The notes beneath the pieces were generated by a model that ran no database searches, was not told the origin of the DNA, and worked only from the letters and a program-made list of their open reading frames with translations. A stretch of DNA of 64,000 nucleotides from Bacteroidales bacterium H3. GTDB taxonomy: Bacteria > Bacteroidota > Bacteroidia > Bacteroidales > Muribaculaceae. This document shows, piece by piece, positions 25,861-34,607 of the stretch; position 1 is the first letter of the stretch, and each line of letters begins with the position of its first letter. Location of the stretch: positions 137,025 to 201,024 of the forward strand of contig DAAN01000019.1 in assembly GCA_001701135.1 (NCBI GenBank), written 5' to 3'. Position numbers and translations under genes: made by a program.

Positions 25861-26697
25861 ATGGATAATAAATTCGACAATAACTCACAAGGCAACTATC
25901 CCGGACAGCCCGGCGCCCCCGGCATAGTAACGCCCCGCCCGCAGCAACCATCGCAGCAACCGCAACAGGAACGCCCTTTGCAGCAACCGCAGCAACCTCA
26001 ACTACGACCACAACCGTCTGATCCTCAGGCGGCGCCGATATATTCTCCCGAATATGTTCCGGCAAAACGCAGCAACGCCGCTGCGCTATGGATTATCTTC
26101 GGCATCGTGGCAGCGTTGCTTATAGCAGCCGGCGCATGGTGGTATTTCAGCACATACGCTCCCGACAAGGAGAAAGAGTTAACTCCCGACGCAACAGAGA
26201 CACAGACTCTAGCCGCCACACCATCGAATCCCAAGGGCATTGACCTTATCCACCGCGAGGGTTCGCCCTTGGCACACTCAGCCATGGCAACCGACGGACT
26301 CTCTGAGACCGAGGATTCGGATGTGGCAGCCGCCTACGACGAATCGCAGATTATCGACCGGGTGCTCTCTTATTCCGGCATCATCTACCCCGGCGGCAAA
26401 GCCTCGCTGAGTCTGACTCTTTTCCGCAACAGCCGCATCGAAGGCACACTGGTAAAAAAAGATGGCAAGACCTTCGAACTTTCGGGGAGCTATGAAATCA
26501 CCGACGAGGAGAATCCCCGCATCACCCTGAGCTTCCTCGCCCTTCCCGCCGACGGCTCAGGCTCGCATGACTATTCCGAAAGCTGGAAAGGCACATCATC
26601 GGCCATTGCCGACGATCTGAGTCACTCGCTCAATTTCAAGGAGATATACACCTCGAAGGGCGACGCCTACACCGCCAATTTCAGCTACAGCAAATAA
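25861..26697 (+). CDS. one-pass membrane protein with Pro/Gln-rich N-terminus
   Basis: A 278-residue protein of unknown role. The start at 25861 follows the promoter at 25745-25776. Residues about 10-60 are a Pro/Gln-rich cytoplasmic segment, one helix follows (about 74-97, AALWIIFGIVAALLIAAGAWWYF), and the rest is extracytoplasmic with a low-complexity Thr/Ala linker and a beta-rich domain (ASLSLTLFRNSRIEGTLVKK, FELSGSYEITDEEN). That domain looks like small Bacteroidetes periplasmic beta domains of unknown function. It lies between the two GT-C-like paralogs, which suggests a shared pathway. Confidence 0.7.
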   Translation: MDNKFDNNSQGNYPGQPGAPGIVTPRPQQPSQQPQQERPLQQPQQPQLRPQPSDPQAAPIYSPEYVPAKRSNAAALWIIFGIVAALLIAAGAWWYFSTYAPDKEKELTPDATETQTLAATPSNPKGIDLIHREGSPLAHSAMATDGLSETEDSDVAAAYDESQIIDRVLSYSGIIYPGGKASLSLTLFRNSRIEGTLVKKDGKTFELSGSYEITDEENPRITLSFLALPADGSGSHDYSESWKGTSSAIADDLSHSLNFKEIYTSKGDAYTANFSYSK

Positions 26698-26703
26698 CAT
26701 CCG

Positions 26704-28047
26704 ATGCCGCGCCGCATCTCTGCCCACACACCCCACAACGCCGTCCGCACAGCCCGCATCCCACGCCGGCTGCTGTGGACGGTGTGTTTTCTGTCGGCGG
26801 CGCTTTGCATCTGGCAGCTGGCCGTTTATAAAGGAGCCTGCATGAATATGGGCGACGCCTACAGCTATTACGGAGCCTACGACCATCTGAGACATCTTCA
26901 GCTCGATGACATCCGTCCACCTGTGTATCCGCTGTTCTACGGCATTATGTACGCGATCTTCGGGCACACATTCTGCGCCATCGGTCTCTGCGCCACACAA
27001 TGGGCAATCTATGCAGGCACAATGCTGCTGGTGTGGGACATATGCATGTCGCTGCGTCTGTCCCGCATGATCGGATCGGCTGTGGTTCTCGCCTATTTTC
27101 TGTTTCCATGCTTCTGGTGCTATAACAACGTGTGCCTGCCCGAAAGTCTGTCGGGATGCCTGCTTGTGGCGCTTATATGGAGCTGTGCCCGCTACCACGA
27201 AACGCACCGCAAGGCATATCTGTGGGGCGGAGCCGCACTGCTGCTCATACTCATATTCACCAAACCGATGTTTGTGAGCCTGATACCTGTGATGGCTCTA
27301 TGGTGGGCTGCAGTTGCCGCAGAAGCTCCGCGACATCATCGTCGGCGAGCCATTCTCACTGCTGCAATGCTTGTCGCGGCTACTTCCCTTCCGGTCATGG
27401 TCTACGCCATGGCCTTGAGAGAGAAAACCGGCGTGACCATGCTGGCCAAATCCACGCTTCTAAACCGCTACGCCACACTCCGCATGGCCGGAATCATCTC
27501 ACCGCAGGGTGAGACACAGCGCCCTGACATAACCGGGGTATGGCAGGAACTCAGCGCGCAGACGCCGGCACAGATCAGTGCCGCGATAGACTCGGCATCG
27601 GCCGGGCGCACCGGAGAAGTAGGCCGTGCATACCTCCGACAATTCATGACAGCGGCACACAGCCCGCATTTCGAAGTTTTGTGCGACCGCGACGGCACTC
27701 CTCTCGACCCTCGGGAGTATCCCGGCTGGACCGAGACATTACCCGGGTGGTATCTCTATCCCTTTCACGGCGCATTCGCCCGTTTTCCCGTATGGGCCGG
27801 TCTTGCGCTCGGCGCCATCTTCATAATTTTATGGGGTCTGCGCGGTCCGAAGCCGCTTCGCCGCAATCTCATGGCTCCCCTTACAGCCCTCGCCTATTTC
27901 ACCCTGACATTCTGCGCCATGGCGGGGGCACCCAACGACTGGGGGCGCATCCTCATCCCCGTGTCGTCACTGCTGCCGATAATGGCGGGAGCCTCGGTGG
28001 CATATCTGACAACGCCCCGGAAACCACGGCACCATGCCAACGGCTGA
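26704..28047 (+). CDS. GT-C-like multipass membrane protein, paralog 2
   Basis: A 447-residue multipass membrane protein, clearly paralogous to the product of 24334-25752. Shared features in order: WQLAVYKGA (cf. WQLVEYGGA), Asp51 in MGDAYSYY, RPPVYP (71-76), CATQW, PCFWCYNNVCLPESLSG, TKPMFVSL, and GAPNDWGRILIPVSSLLPIM near the end. The first-loop aspartate plus RPPxYP suggests a GT-C type transferase. It starts only 6 nt after the preceding gene and is followed by a terminator. Enzyme class and substrate are not established. Confidence 0.7.
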   Translation: MPRRISAHTPHNAVRTARIPRRLLWTVCFLSAALCIWQLAVYKGACMNMGDAYSYYGAYDHLRHLQLDDIRPPVYPLFYGIMYAIFGHTFCAIGLCATQWAIYAGTMLLVWDICMSLRLSRMIGSAVVLAYFLFPCFWCYNNVCLPESLSGCLLVALIWSCARYHETHRKAYLWGGAALLLILIFTKPMFVSLIPVMALWWAAVAAEAPRHHRRRAILTAAMLVAATSLPVMVYAMALREKTGVTMLAKSTLLNRYATLRMAGIISPQGETQRPDITGVWQELSAQTPAQISAAIDSASAGRTGEVGRAYLRQFMTAAHSPHFEVLCDRDGTPLDPREYPGWTETLPGWYLYPFHGAFARFPVWAGLALGAIFIILWGLRGPKPLRRNLMAPLTALAYFTLTFCAMAGAPNDWGRILIPVSSLLPIMAGASVAYLTTPRKPRHHANG

Positions 28048-28091
28048 AACCATTTCTTATGTTAAAAAATCATTAACGCAAAGCACTATAG

Positions 28092-28123
28092 TAGCCCTGG
28101 GGGTTGCTCAGTTGGGCTATTTT
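28092..28123 (+). terminator. intrinsic terminator after GT-C paralog 2
   Basis: TAGCCC pairs with GGGCTA across a 16-nt loop and is followed by TTTT. Confidence 0.6.
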
Positions 28124-28126
28124 CAG

Positions 28127-28134
28127 TAAATTTG
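28127..28134 (+). promoter_or_regulatory. -7 box TAAATTTG for DUF5683-mltD
   Basis: Perfect TAnnTTTG box directly after the upstream terminator. The GTG at 28140 is 5 nt past the box, so transcription and translation would start at almost the same place. Confidence 0.65.
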
Positions 28135-28139
28135 CGCCT

Positions 28140-29081
28140 GTGAACCAACCTACGGACATTTCAGCCGTCGACAGGCATCGTCATACATCAGTATTTCAGT
28201 TCGTGGCATCGCTGACGCCGCACATCGTCATTACTCTGGCGGTGCTTTTCGTCGTTGTTGCATCTCCGGCCTCTTCGGCACAGAACGCCGTGCACCACTC
28301 ACCCGTGCCGGCTGTGGCAACCGCTGCCGCCGACTCCGCCATGGCTGCGCTCCCCGACTCAATTCCAGTCGGGAACTACACCGACCGGCATGCAGTGGAG
28401 GTTATCGAGGATGAATTCTCCACCGGCAGCGACGGTAATCTGATATTCTCGCCCGTCGACACTCTGGGAGTGCTCACCGTCGGTGAGGCTCTCGAAGCCA
28501 ACGACGCCAACAACCGCGCCCGCTCGGCATCGGTGATGAAACGCCTCAGCCGCGTTCCCGAAGAGGAATGGATTCCCACCGAGAAGGAGTTCAACCCCGA
28601 TCCCACGCGCGCCGTGTGGCTGTCGGCACTATTCCCCGGCCTGGGACAGATCTACAACCGCCGCTACTGGAAACTCCCCATCGTGGTCGGCGGCTACCTC
28701 GGTCTTGGTTATGCCACATCGTGGAACAACCAGATGCTCAAGGATTATACACGCGCCTACGCCGACCTTATCGACAACGATCCGTCGTCAAACAGTTATA
28801 TGGACTTTTTCGCGCCCAATGTCAACGAATCGGATCTCGACAAAGAGTGGCTCAAGAATGTGCTCCGCTCAAAAAAGAACTTTTTCCGACGCAACCGCGA
28901 CCTCTGCATAATATCCATGGTGGGCGTGTATCTGCTGGCCATGGTCGACGCATATGTCGATGCCTCTCTGGCGCATTTCGACATAGCCCCGCACCTCTCG
29001 ATGGATGTAGGCCCCGCTGTGATGCAGGATGGCCGCACCCGCTACCCCTCACTCGGCCTTGCATGGGCCCTGAATTTCTGA
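28140..29081 (+). CDS. DUF5683 domain membrane protein
   Basis: Envelope protein with a DUF5683 domain. An N-terminal helix or signal (about HIVITLAVLFVVVASPASSA) is followed by a Pro/Ala-rich stretch and the domain proper from about residue 155: DPTRAVWLSALFPGLGQIYNR, WKLPIVVGGYLGLGYA, NFFRRNRDLCIISMVGVYLL, closing with LGLAWALNF. The start is chosen after the promoter box: GTG at 28140, with GTG at 28203 as alternative; any start further upstream would precede transcription. Bacteroidetes often place this family before a MltD-type transglycosylase, as here (18-nt gap), implying a link to cell-wall growth. Its biochemical role is unknown. Confidence 0.8.
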   Translation: MNQPTDISAVDRHRHTSVFQFVASLTPHIVITLAVLFVVVASPASSAQNAVHHSPVPAVATAAADSAMAALPDSIPVGNYTDRHAVEVIEDEFSTGSDGNLIFSPVDTLGVLTVGEALEANDANNRARSASVMKRLSRVPEEEWIPTEKEFNPDPTRAVWLSALFPGLGQIYNRRYWKLPIVVGGYLGLGYATSWNNQMLKDYTRAYADLIDNDPSSNSYMDFFAPNVNESDLDKEWLKNVLRSKKNFFRRNRDLCIISMVGVYLLAMVDAYVDASLAHFDIAPHLSMDVGPAVMQDGRTRYPSLGLAWALNF

Positions 29082-29099
29082 ACTCGAACAATCTGACAC

Positions 29100-30890
29100 A
29101 TGAAGCTCCCTTTCCTCCTGAAATCACTGCTGATCACATCCGCCATAGCCTCCGCATCAATGCTCAGCGCAGCGCCCACCGTGCTTGACCTGCGGCATAC
29201 CGACTGCGACACCACCATCGTGCTCCCCGAAAGTTTCGAGACCGACACCCGCAAGATGATGGAGAACTGGTATCTGGCGAACTACACGGCGCTCGACGCC
29301 GATGTGGACCGCACACCCGACGCCGACGCCACCGACGAAGAAATCATACAGCGCCTCGCCGCCATCCCCACCACAATCGAGCTGCCTTACAACTCGATTG
29401 TGCGCGCATATATCGACGCATACACCAAACGCAACCGCCGTCTGGTGGAGAACATGCTCGGCATGAGCCTCTACTATATGCCCATCTTCGAGCAGGCGCT
29501 CGAAAATGAAGGGTTGCCTCAGGAACTTAAATATCTCCCCATCATCGAATCGGCCATGAACCCCGACGCCGTGTCGCGCGCCGGCGCCACCGGCCTGTGG
29601 CAACTGATGCTCCCCACCGCCCGTGGGCTGGGCATGGAGGTGAACACCCTTGTCGACGAGCGCCGCGACCCCGTGGTGTCGTCGCGCGAAGCCGCCCGCT
29701 ATCTGCGCCAGCTTTATGAAATCTACAACGACTGGTCGCTGGCCATCGCGGCCTACAACTGCGGCCCCGGCAACGTGAACAAAGCCTTGCGGCGCTGCAC
29801 CGCCGACAAAAAGGATTTCTGGTCGGTCTACCCCTATCTGCCTAAAGAGACACGCGGCTATCTGCCCGGCTTCATCGCAGCCACCTATGTGATGAACAAC
29901 TATAAGCATCACAACATATCGCCCGCCCTGGCCAAACGTCCTATAATCACCGATTCGGTCCACGTCAATCGCCGCATCTATTTCCAGCAGATTGCCGACG
30001 TGCTGCAGATGCCCGTCGAGGAGATCAAGGTGCTCAACCCGCAGTATCGTCAGGGGTGCATTCCAGGCGACATCCGCCCCTATTCGCTCGTTCTCCCATC
30101 CAATCAGATTTATTCATATATCCTCTCGGAGGATGCTATCAGCAACCACAACGCCGACCTCTATGCGCGCCGCTACACCGTGGAGCCGGCCTCGGCCGCC
30201 ACTGCAGCCGAAAACGCCGAGGGTGAATGGGTAACCACCGAAAAGGTGATATACCACAAGGTGAAACGCAACGAGTCGATGTCGAAAATCGCGAAGCATT
30301 ACGGCGTATCGCTCAGCAGCCTGCGGAGAGCCAACGGAAATATCAGATCGCCCAAACGCGGACAGAAACTCAAGGTGGTCACCACTCAGCGCGTGTTCCG
30401 CCCCGCGCCCAAAGAGGAGACACCCGAGGAAACGCCGCAGCAGATGCCTGAAACCAACGATGTGCAGCTGGCCGACGCATCAACCGGTGCCGACGGATCC
30501 GATGCGACAGAGGCCGCCGACACCAAGGATGTGGAGGCTATAGCCTCCGATGCAGCCGCTGCGTCGACCTCCACCGATGCCGGCACCGTCACCACCGAAG
30601 CATCGTCAGAAGCCACCTCGGCTCATGTAAGCTCGGCATTCAGCAAAAGCAAAGAGAATGCACAAAAAGCTGAAAAAACTGCACAAAAAGCTGAAAAGAG
30701 TGCTAAAAGCAAGAAAAACAAAGAGGCATCAGCCAAGAAATCGAAAAAGACAGTGACCGTGCGCAAGGGCGACTCGCTCGACCGCATAGCCCGCAAAAAC
30801 GGCACCACAGTGGCTCAGCTCAAGAAACTCAACGGTCTCTCGGGCCGCAACCCCAAAATACAGCCCGGACAGAAACTCCGCGTGAAATAA
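29100..30890 (+). CDS. mltD: MltD-type lytic transglycosylase with LysM repeats
   Basis: Periplasmic lytic transglycosylase that cleaves peptidoglycan glycan strands. The 596 residues have a signal peptide (about 1-25), an SLT domain with probable catalytic Glu150 in YLPIIESAMNP, the GATGLWQLM and AAYNCGPGNVNKAL motifs, one LysM near 384-425 (YHKVKRNESMSKIAKHYGV) and a second at the C-terminus (VTVRKGDSLDRIARKNGTT). The segment between the LysMs (about 440-550) is a Thr/Ala/Asp-rich then Lys-rich low-complexity linker. It follows DUF5683 by 18 nt. Confidence 0.92.
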   Translation: MKLPFLLKSLLITSAIASASMLSAAPTVLDLRHTDCDTTIVLPESFETDTRKMMENWYLANYTALDADVDRTPDADATDEEIIQRLAAIPTTIELPYNSIVRAYIDAYTKRNRRLVENMLGMSLYYMPIFEQALENEGLPQELKYLPIIESAMNPDAVSRAGATGLWQLMLPTARGLGMEVNTLVDERRDPVVSSREAARYLRQLYEIYNDWSLAIAAYNCGPGNVNKALRRCTADKKDFWSVYPYLPKETRGYLPGFIAATYVMNNYKHHNISPALAKRPIITDSVHVNRRIYFQQIADVLQMPVEEIKVLNPQYRQGCIPGDIRPYSLVLPSNQIYSYILSEDAISNHNADLYARRYTVEPASAATAAENAEGEWVTTEKVIYHKVKRNESMSKIAKHYGVSLSSLRRANGNIRSPKRGQKLKVVTTQRVFRPAPKEETPEETPQQMPETNDVQLADASTGADGSDATEAADTKDVEAIASDAAAASTSTDAGTVTTEASSEATSAHVSSAFSKSKENAQKAEKTAQKAEKSAKSKKNKEASAKKSKKTVTVRKGDSLDRIARKNGTTVAQLKKLNGLSGRNPKIQPGQKLRVK

Positions 30891-30915
30891 CGCCACCTCT
30901 CCATCACGCCATTAC

Positions 30916-30940
30916 GAGCTTTTTAACATTAAACAAGCTC
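30916..30940. repeat. AGAGCTTGTTTAA-family palindrome
   Basis: GAGCTT then TTTAA, a CA loop, TTAAAC and AAGCTC form an almost perfect palindrome between mltD and serB. It is two half-units of the repeat family facing each other; it may act as an mRNA hairpin. Confidence 0.75.
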
Positions 30941-30984
30941 TAAGCAACCCAACACACGCCCGCCGCATCGAAGCAAATCTCGAA

Positions 30985-32232
30985 ATGGAGCACAAAGACA
31001 TAGAACTAATTCTCATCAACATATCGGGTCAGGACAAACCCGGCGTCACCGCCGCGCTCACATCGATCCTCGCCCGCTACAACGCCATGGTGCTTGACAT
31101 CGGTCAGGCCGACATCCATCACACCCTATCGCTCGGCATCCTGTTCCGCACCACACCCCAGATGTCGGGCGACATCATGAAGGATCTGCTGTTCAAAGCC
31201 TACGACATGGGGGTCAAGATCCGGTTCAGCCCCATCTCGATCGAGGAATATGAGAGCTGGGTAAGCCGTCAGGGGAAAAACCGATGGATCATCACCATCC
31301 TCGGCCGCCAGCTCACAGCCCGTCACATCGCCCTGGTATCGGAGGTAATCGCCGACCAGGGACTCAACATCGACGCCATCCAGCGACTCACCGGCCGTCA
31401 GCCCCTTAACGAAGCCGAGTTGCCACGCACCAAAGCCTGCATAGAGTTTTCGGTACGCGGCACACCCGCCAACCGCCAGGAACTGCAGAGCCGCATCATC
31501 GAAATCTCCTCACGCGAGGGTTTCGACATCTCGCTTCAGGAGGATACCATGTATCGCCGTTGCCGCCGTCTGATCTGCTTCGATATGGATTCCACGCTCA
31601 TCCAGACCGAGTGCATCGACCAGCTGGCCGAGCGTGCCGGCGTCGGCGACAAGGTACGCGCCATCACCGAGCGCGCCATGCGTGGCGAGATCGACTTCCG
31701 CGAGAGTTTCACCGAGCGGGTGGCGCTTCTCAAAGGTCTCGACGTCAGCGTCATGGAGGATATAGCCCGCAACCTCCCCATCACCGAGGGAGTGGAGCGC
31801 ATGATGGAGGTGCTGAAACGCGCCGGATTCAAGACGGCCATCCTCTCGGGCGGTTTCACATTCTTTGGCGAATATCTCAAACGGCGCTTCGGATTCGACT
31901 ATGTTTATGCCAACGAGCTTGAGGTCGACTCCGACGGACGTCTCACAGGCCGCTATGTGGGCGACATTGTCGACGGAAAACGCAAGGCCGAGCTGTTGCG
32001 CCTGATTTCGCAGGTGGAAAACGTGAACCTCGCCCAGACCATTGCCGTAGGCGACGGCGCCAACGACCTGCCCATGCTTTCAGCCGCCGGTTTAGGCATC
32101 GCTTTCCACGCCAAACCCAAGGTAAAGGAGACCGCAAAACAGTCTATTTCCACTATAGGCATCGACGGCGTGCTCTATTTCTTAGGGTTCAAGGACTCCT
32201 ATATCGGCTCGTCGCCGTCGTCAGCACAATAA
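30985..32232 (+). CDS. serB: phosphoserine phosphatase with ACT domains
   Basis: Dephosphorylates O-phosphoserine to serine, the last step of serine synthesis. The 415 residues contain two N-terminal ACT-type regulatory regions (about 5-85 and 98-180) and a HAD phosphatase domain with nucleophile motif FDMDSTLI (about 198-205), LSGGFTFF and the metal-binding GDGANDLPML. The ACT domains suggest feedback by serine. It lies between two repeat copies: a palindrome upstream and three tandem 18-bp units downstream. Confidence 0.93.
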   Translation: MEHKDIELILINISGQDKPGVTAALTSILARYNAMVLDIGQADIHHTLSLGILFRTTPQMSGDIMKDLLFKAYDMGVKIRFSPISIEEYESWVSRQGKNRWIITILGRQLTARHIALVSEVIADQGLNIDAIQRLTGRQPLNEAELPRTKACIEFSVRGTPANRQELQSRIIEISSREGFDISLQEDTMYRRCRRLICFDMDSTLIQTECIDQLAERAGVGDKVRAITERAMRGEIDFRESFTERVALLKGLDVSVMEDIARNLPITEGVERMMEVLKRAGFKTAILSGGFTFFGEYLKRRFGFDYVYANELEVDSDGRLTGRYVGDIVDGKRKAELLRLISQVENVNLAQTIAVGDGANDLPMLSAAGLGIAFHAKPKVKETAKQSISTIGIDGVLYFLGFKDSYIGSSPSSAQ

Positions 32233-32240
32233 AAGATTTT

Positions 32241-32298
32241 AGAGCCTGCCTAATAAAAAGAGCCTGTTCAACAATAAGAGCTTGTTTAATCATAAATG
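32241..32298. repeat. three tandem 18-bp AGAGCYTG units ending in the mtaB start codon
   Basis: Exact 18-bp period: 32241-32258 AGAGCCTGCCTAATAAAA, 32259-32276 AGAGCCTGTTCAACAATA, 32277-32294 AGAGCTTGTTTAATCATA. The sequence continues as AATG, whose ATG (32296) is the mtaB start. The left end of the 9070-9314 element has ATG at the same offset. Confidence 0.9.
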
Positions 32299-33660
32299 CC
32301 AAAGGCACTGTATCACACATTCGGCTGCAAGCTGAATTTCGCAGAAACCTCTTCGGTGGCCTCCCGCTGGGAGAGCCGGGGCGTGACGCGCGCCCTCCGC
32401 GGCGAGGTGCCCGACATCATTTTCATCAACACCTGCTCCGTCACCGGCGAGGCCGACAAAAAATGCCGTCAGGCCGTCCGTTCCTATCATCGGAAATATC
32501 CTCAGGCAGCCATAGTGCTCACCGGCTGCTATGCGCAGTTGCGCAGCCGCGAGGCAGCGTCGCTGCCCGGAGTGGCAGTGGTGGCGGGCAATGACCGCAA
32601 GGATCGTCTCGAGCAGTTTCTCGACTCATTTTTAGCCGACCCGGCACATGTAACCCGCCATGAGGTGACGCCGGCCAAGGATATACGCTCATTCACTCCC
32701 TCATGCTCGCGCGGCGACCGCACCCGCTATTTCCTCAAAGTGCAGGACGGATGCGACTGCTGGTGCACCTACTGCACAATCCCCGCAGCCCGCGGCCGCA
32801 GCCGTTCGGGCACTGTGGCGCAGATGGTTGCGCAGGCACAGCAGGCAGCCGACAGCGGGGCACGCGAAATTGTGATAACAGGGGTAAACATAGGCGACTT
32901 CGGCCGCAGGCAGCCCGACGCCCTCGCCGGCGCCCCCTGCGAAACGTTTCTCGACCTGATCAAGGCGCTCGACACCGTGGAGGGCATAGCCCGTTACCGC
33001 ATCTCATCGATCGAACCCGACCTGCTCACCGACGAGATAATCGAGTATTGTGCCCGGTCGCGTGCGTTCATGCCGCATTTCCACATACCGCTGCAATGCG
33101 GTTCCGATGCCGTGCTCAAGCTTATGCGCCGCCGCTACGACACAGCGCTTTTCCGCGACAAAATACTGAAAATAAACAGCCTGATACCCGATGCTTTCAT
33201 AGGCATCGACCTTATCTGCGGCGCACGAGGCGAGACCGCAGAGGAATTCATCCGCTCGCGGCAATTCATTGAGTCGTTGCCGATTACGCGCCTCCATATC
33301 TTCCCTTACTCCGAACGTCCCGGCACCCGCGCCCTTGAAATCGCCCATGTGGTGCCGCAGGAGGAGAAGCACCGGCGGGTGGAGGAGATGATCGGGGTGT
33401 CGGACCGTCGTTTTCTGGAGTTTGCCCGGAGATTCACCGGCACGGTGCGCCCCGTATTGCTCGAACACACCCGCGCCGGGCAACCAATGGCCGGTTTCAC
33501 CGACAACTATCTGAAAGTGAGGATTCCCGATGCACCGCAATCGCTCGACAACCATATCGCCGACGTGCGTCTTACCGAGATTCTCCCCTTCCGGTCCAAC
33601 ACCGAGGTGGAGTTTCTCGGCGAAATAGTCAACCCCGAACATAAGAGTCTGAACAAATGA
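32296..33660 (+). CDS. mtaB: tRNA t6A37 methylthiotransferase MtaB
   Basis: Radical-SAM methylthiotransferase that converts t6A37 to ms2t6A37 in tRNA. The 454 residues have the N-terminal UPF0004 domain with cysteines in TFGCKLN, NTCSVTGEADKKC and LTGCYAQ, the radical-SAM cluster DGCDCWCTYC (Cys-x3-Cys-x2-Cys) followed by IPAARGRSRS, and a C-terminal TRAM-like domain (GQPMAGFTDNYLKV). FHIPLQCGSDAVLKLMRR is typical of the MiaB/MtaB family. The start codon lies at the edge of the three-unit repeat. Its last 4 nt overlap the acyltransferase start (ATGA). Confidence 0.93.
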   Translation: MPKALYHTFGCKLNFAETSSVASRWESRGVTRALRGEVPDIIFINTCSVTGEADKKCRQAVRSYHRKYPQAAIVLTGCYAQLRSREAASLPGVAVVAGNDRKDRLEQFLDSFLADPAHVTRHEVTPAKDIRSFTPSCSRGDRTRYFLKVQDGCDCWCTYCTIPAARGRSRSGTVAQMVAQAQQAADSGAREIVITGVNIGDFGRRQPDALAGAPCETFLDLIKALDTVEGIARYRISSIEPDLLTDEIIEYCARSRAFMPHFHIPLQCGSDAVLKLMRRRYDTALFRDKILKINSLIPDAFIGIDLICGARGETAEEFIRSRQFIESLPITRLHIFPYSERPGTRALEIAHVVPQEEKHRRVEEMIGVSDRRFLEFARRFTGTVRPVLLEHTRAGQPMAGFTDNYLKVRIPDAPQSLDNHIADVRLTEILPFRSNTEVEFLGEIVNPEHKSLNK

Positions 33661-34601
33661 CTGATAACTGGAAATATCGCCCGCTGGGATGGATGGTAAA
33701 AGCACTTGCCCGCCTCCCGTTCAGCGTGCTGTATCTGCTCTCCGATCTCAGTTTCCCGATTGTTTACTACATAGCCCGCTACCGCCTGAAAACCGTGCGG
33801 GGCAACCTCGCTTCATGCTATCCCGACAAATCGCAGAGTCAGCTGCGAGCCATAGAGCGGAAGTTTTACCACAACTTCTGCGACTATGTGGTTGAAACGC
33901 TGAAACTGCTGCACATCACCGACGAGCAGATGCTCGCCCGCATGACATTCTCCAACGTTGAGATTATCGACGACGCCCTTGCCCAAGGGCGCTCCGTAGT
34001 GTGCTATTTCGCCCATATCGGCAATTGGGAATATGCACCTTCGATAATCCTGCACAGCCGCTTCAAACCGCACCAGGGGGTGGAATTCTGCCAGATTTAC
34101 CGCCCGCTGAAAAATGAATGGTTCGACCGGCTCATGCTCCGCATCCGCGGACGCTTCGGCGCCGTGTCGCTGCAGAAACGGCTTGCATTCCTCGATCTGC
34201 TGCGCTACCGCAAACAGCATGTGGCCACCGTCACAGGCTTCATGAGCGACCAGAAGCCGAGCCACGGCGATCCGGTGCACGTAGTGAAATTTCTCAACCA
34301 CCCCACAGCCATGATTACCGGCACCGAGACCGTATGCCGCCGCATGGACTCTCTCCCCGTCTACTGGTATGCCACCAAGCCCTCGCGCGGCCATTACCAT
34401 ATCGACGTGATGCCTATGACGCCCGATGCAGAGGACTCGCTTACCGCAAACGGCGACAAATCGCCCTACCCGCTCACCGACCTCTACGTACGCATGCTCC
34501 AGCGCAACATCGACGCCGATCCGTCGCTCTGGCTCTGGAGCCACAAACGCTGGAAAAATCCGGTATCGTTTCCCCAAGACACAGAGCCTGATAAAAAATA
34601 G
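33657..34601 (+). CDS. LpxL/HtrB-type lipid A acyltransferase
   Basis: Inner-membrane acyltransferase of the LpxL/HtrB (lysophospholipid acyltransferase) family, adding a secondary acyl chain to lipid A. The 314 residues have an N-terminal hydrophobic anchor (about 20-42), the catalytic His-x4-Glu in FAHIGNWEYAP, a conserved GFMSDQKPS, and WLWSHKRWKNP near the end as in LpxL. It overlaps mtaB by 4 nt (ATGA) and is followed 6 nt later by a GT2 gene, an arrangement suggesting a small LPS operon. Acyl donor and position on lipid A are unknown. Confidence 0.9.
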   Translation: MTDNWKYRPLGWMVKALARLPFSVLYLLSDLSFPIVYYIARYRLKTVRGNLASCYPDKSQSQLRAIERKFYHNFCDYVVETLKLLHITDEQMLARMTFSNVEIIDDALAQGRSVVCYFAHIGNWEYAPSIILHSRFKPHQGVEFCQIYRPLKNEWFDRLMLRIRGRFGAVSLQKRLAFLDLLRYRKQHVATVTGFMSDQKPSHGDPVHVVKFLNHPTAMITGTETVCRRMDSLPVYWYATKPSRGHYHIDVMPMTPDAEDSLTANGDKSPYPLTDLYVRMLQRNIDADPSLWLWSHKRWKNPVSFPQDTEPDKK

Positions 34602-34607
34602 CCGAAC

